Positions 63,205 to 64,000 of a stretch of 64,000 nucleotides of DNA are shown here, in pieces. Origin of the DNA: Nocardiopsis sp. TSRI0078 (GTDB lineage: Bacteria; Actinomycetota; Actinomycetes; Streptosporangiales; Streptosporangiaceae); contig NZ_LWLB01000001.1 in the NCBI RefSeq assembly GCF_001905145.1, positions 731,213 through 795,212 of the forward strand, given 5' to 3'. How positions within the stretch are numbered: the stretch's first letter is position 1; each line of letters starts with the position of its first letter. A program made the position numbers and the translations under genes. The notes beneath the pieces are model-generated. The model saw nothing but the letters and a program-made list of their open reading frames with translations, was not told the origin of the DNA and did no database searches.

Positions 63205-63960
63205 GTGGCATGTTACTTTCGAGTTCTCGGGTCACTTGAGGTGATGGGTGATCGCGGTGTTGCGTTGAACGGCAGAAAGGTTCGTCAACTTTTCGGGTTG
63301 CTTCTCACACACGCGGGCAGGACGGTCACGGTCGACTCCGTCATCGAGGAACTGTGGGGGGACGCCGCCCCGGCGACCGCGGTGGAGACGGTGCGCACGC
63401 ATGTCTTCCATCTCAGGAGGCAGCTGAGCGCCGCCCTGGGCCGGAAGGCCGGAAAAGAACTGCTCCGCACCCGGAGCCAGGGATACCAGGTCACACTGGT
63501 GGAGGACCAGTGCGACCTGTTCCTCTTCGACCGGTTGAGGCGCCAGGGCCAGACGCTCCTGCGGGCCGGCCGGTTCGAGGAGGCGGTTGACCGGTTCGAC
63601 CAGGCGATCGAGCTGTGGCGGGGTCCTCTGCTCGACGACGTGCCCAAGGGAAGCATTCTGGAGGCGGAACGCGTTCGCCTCGAGAACACGCGCAACCGCC
63701 TCTGCGAACTCCGTATCGAGGCGATGATGAAGATGGGAGGACATCGCGATGTCGTCGATGAACTCCGCGACCACGTGAACTCCGATCCGTTGAACGAATG
63801 GTGGCATCTCCAGTTGATTGACGCGCTTCACCATTGCGGGCGGCGGGGTGAGGCTCTGGGCGCCATCCGTGCTCTACGCGACCTTCTCAGGAACGAACTC
63901 GGGTTGGAGCCGTCGGCGGAGGTCCAGCGGCTCCAACAGAGAATCCTCAACCCGGTGTGA
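63205..63960 (+). CDS. SARP-type pathway activator (OmpR-like wHTH plus BTAD)
   Basis: About 251 residues from a GTG at 63205, nine bases after GAAAGG; a TTG at 63184 is an alternative. The N-terminal winged HTH reads RVLGSLEVMGDRGVALNG, RKVRQLFGLLLTHAGRTV, then TVDSVIEELWGD and RTHVFHLRRQL, followed by TRSQGYQVTL. The bacterial transcriptional activator domain follows (FDRLRRQGQTLLRAGRFEE, LRDLLRNELGLEPSAE). Small SARPs of this kind activate antibiotic clusters, so the right edge of the window may be the start of a specialised-metabolite cluster. Confidence 0.92.
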   Translation: MACYFRVLGSLEVMGDRGVALNGRKVRQLFGLLLTHAGRTVTVDSVIEELWGDAAPATAVETVRTHVFHLRRQLSAALGRKAGKELLRTRSQGYQVTLVEDQCDLFLFDRLRRQGQTLLRAGRFEEAVDRFDQAIELWRGPLLDDVPKGSILEAERVRLENTRNRLCELRIEAMMKMGGHRDVVDELRDHVNSDPLNEWWHLQLIDALHHCGRRGEALGAIRALRDLLRNELGLEPSAEVQRLQQRILNPV

Positions 63961-63971
63961 TGACGGGGTCG

Positions 63972-64000
63972 TCAGAGGCCCTTGATCTCGCAGACCACGG
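63972..64000 (-). other. Possible end of a minus-strand gene crossing the window edge
   Basis: Minus strand reads VVCEIKGL and a stop. Too little to identify; it could be chance. Confidence 0.25.

Overview
The window is high-GC DNA (about 70 percent or more G+C, frequent GTG starts, GTGA and ATGA gene overlaps) from a filamentous actinomycete. The mix of secreted Ala-rich proteins, DevSR-like sensing, SARP and TetR regulators and ABC/MFS exporters suggests Streptosporangiales, perhaps Nocardiopsis. That genus guess comes from style, not a database match.

Layout. (1) 1-4346: the right end of an integrated element. Its GC is visibly lower. It carries a three-gene minus-strand operon: XRE regulator, restriction-endonuclease-fold protein, and the start of a helicase-like protein cut by the window edge at its Walker A motif. 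The operon looks like part of a pPIWI-RE-type conflict module. The element ends at a 3-prime fragment of tRNA-Ser(GCT), followed by what looks like the native tRNA terminator. (2) 4.4-15.5 kb: a small membrane protein, a molybdopterin oxidoreductase that appears to have lost its N-terminal Fe-S ligands plus an overlapping helical partner, a truncated BBE-type oxidase pseudogene, an L,D-transpeptidase with a small repeat protein, a two-component system and three overlapping membrane-protein genes. (3) 15.5-24.1 kb: a DrrAB-like ABC exporter, an unusual pair (membrane-anchored periplasmic-binding-fold protein plus P-loop NTPase), and a second ABC exporter under a 30-bp palindromic operator. (4) 24.2-29.1 kb: 3-methyladenine glycosylase, ABC-F protein divergent from a TetR regulator, a second TetR regulator and a methyltransferase. 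(5) 29.3-34.8 kb: an Entner-Doudoroff operon zwf-edd-eda with a divergent ROK regulator. (6) 35-43.4 kb: membrane protein with a Lys/Ala/Pro tail, LCP cell-wall ligase, two secreted proteins, and a convergent DevS/DevR-like pair.

(7) 43.6-52.6 kb: a catabolic gene cluster tied together by three copies of one operator, GATTGTCAACAATC. It contains an amidase, a 2-hydroxyacid dehydrogenase, a DUF3830-like protein, two Asp/Glu-racemase/maleate-isomerase paralogues, a GntR/FCD regulator, a semialdehyde dehydrogenase and a class III aminotransferase. I infer degradation of an amide- or amine-containing dicarboxylate by way of an amino acid and a semialdehyde; the substrate is unknown. (8) 52.7-55.6 kb: a coiled-coil membrane protein and a GH16-like lipoprotein. 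(9) 55.8-64 kb: tRNA-Arg(ACG), then disturbed DNA (frameshifted gene, IS5-family remnant, a low-GC LuxR-type regulator), then an SDR / beta-propeller / MFS / NmrA operon with divergent TetR, and a SARP activator at the right edge. A specialised-metabolite cluster may continue beyond the window.

Starts were chosen from Shine-Dalgarno spacing and domain boundaries. No database search was possible, so all family names come from motif recognition.
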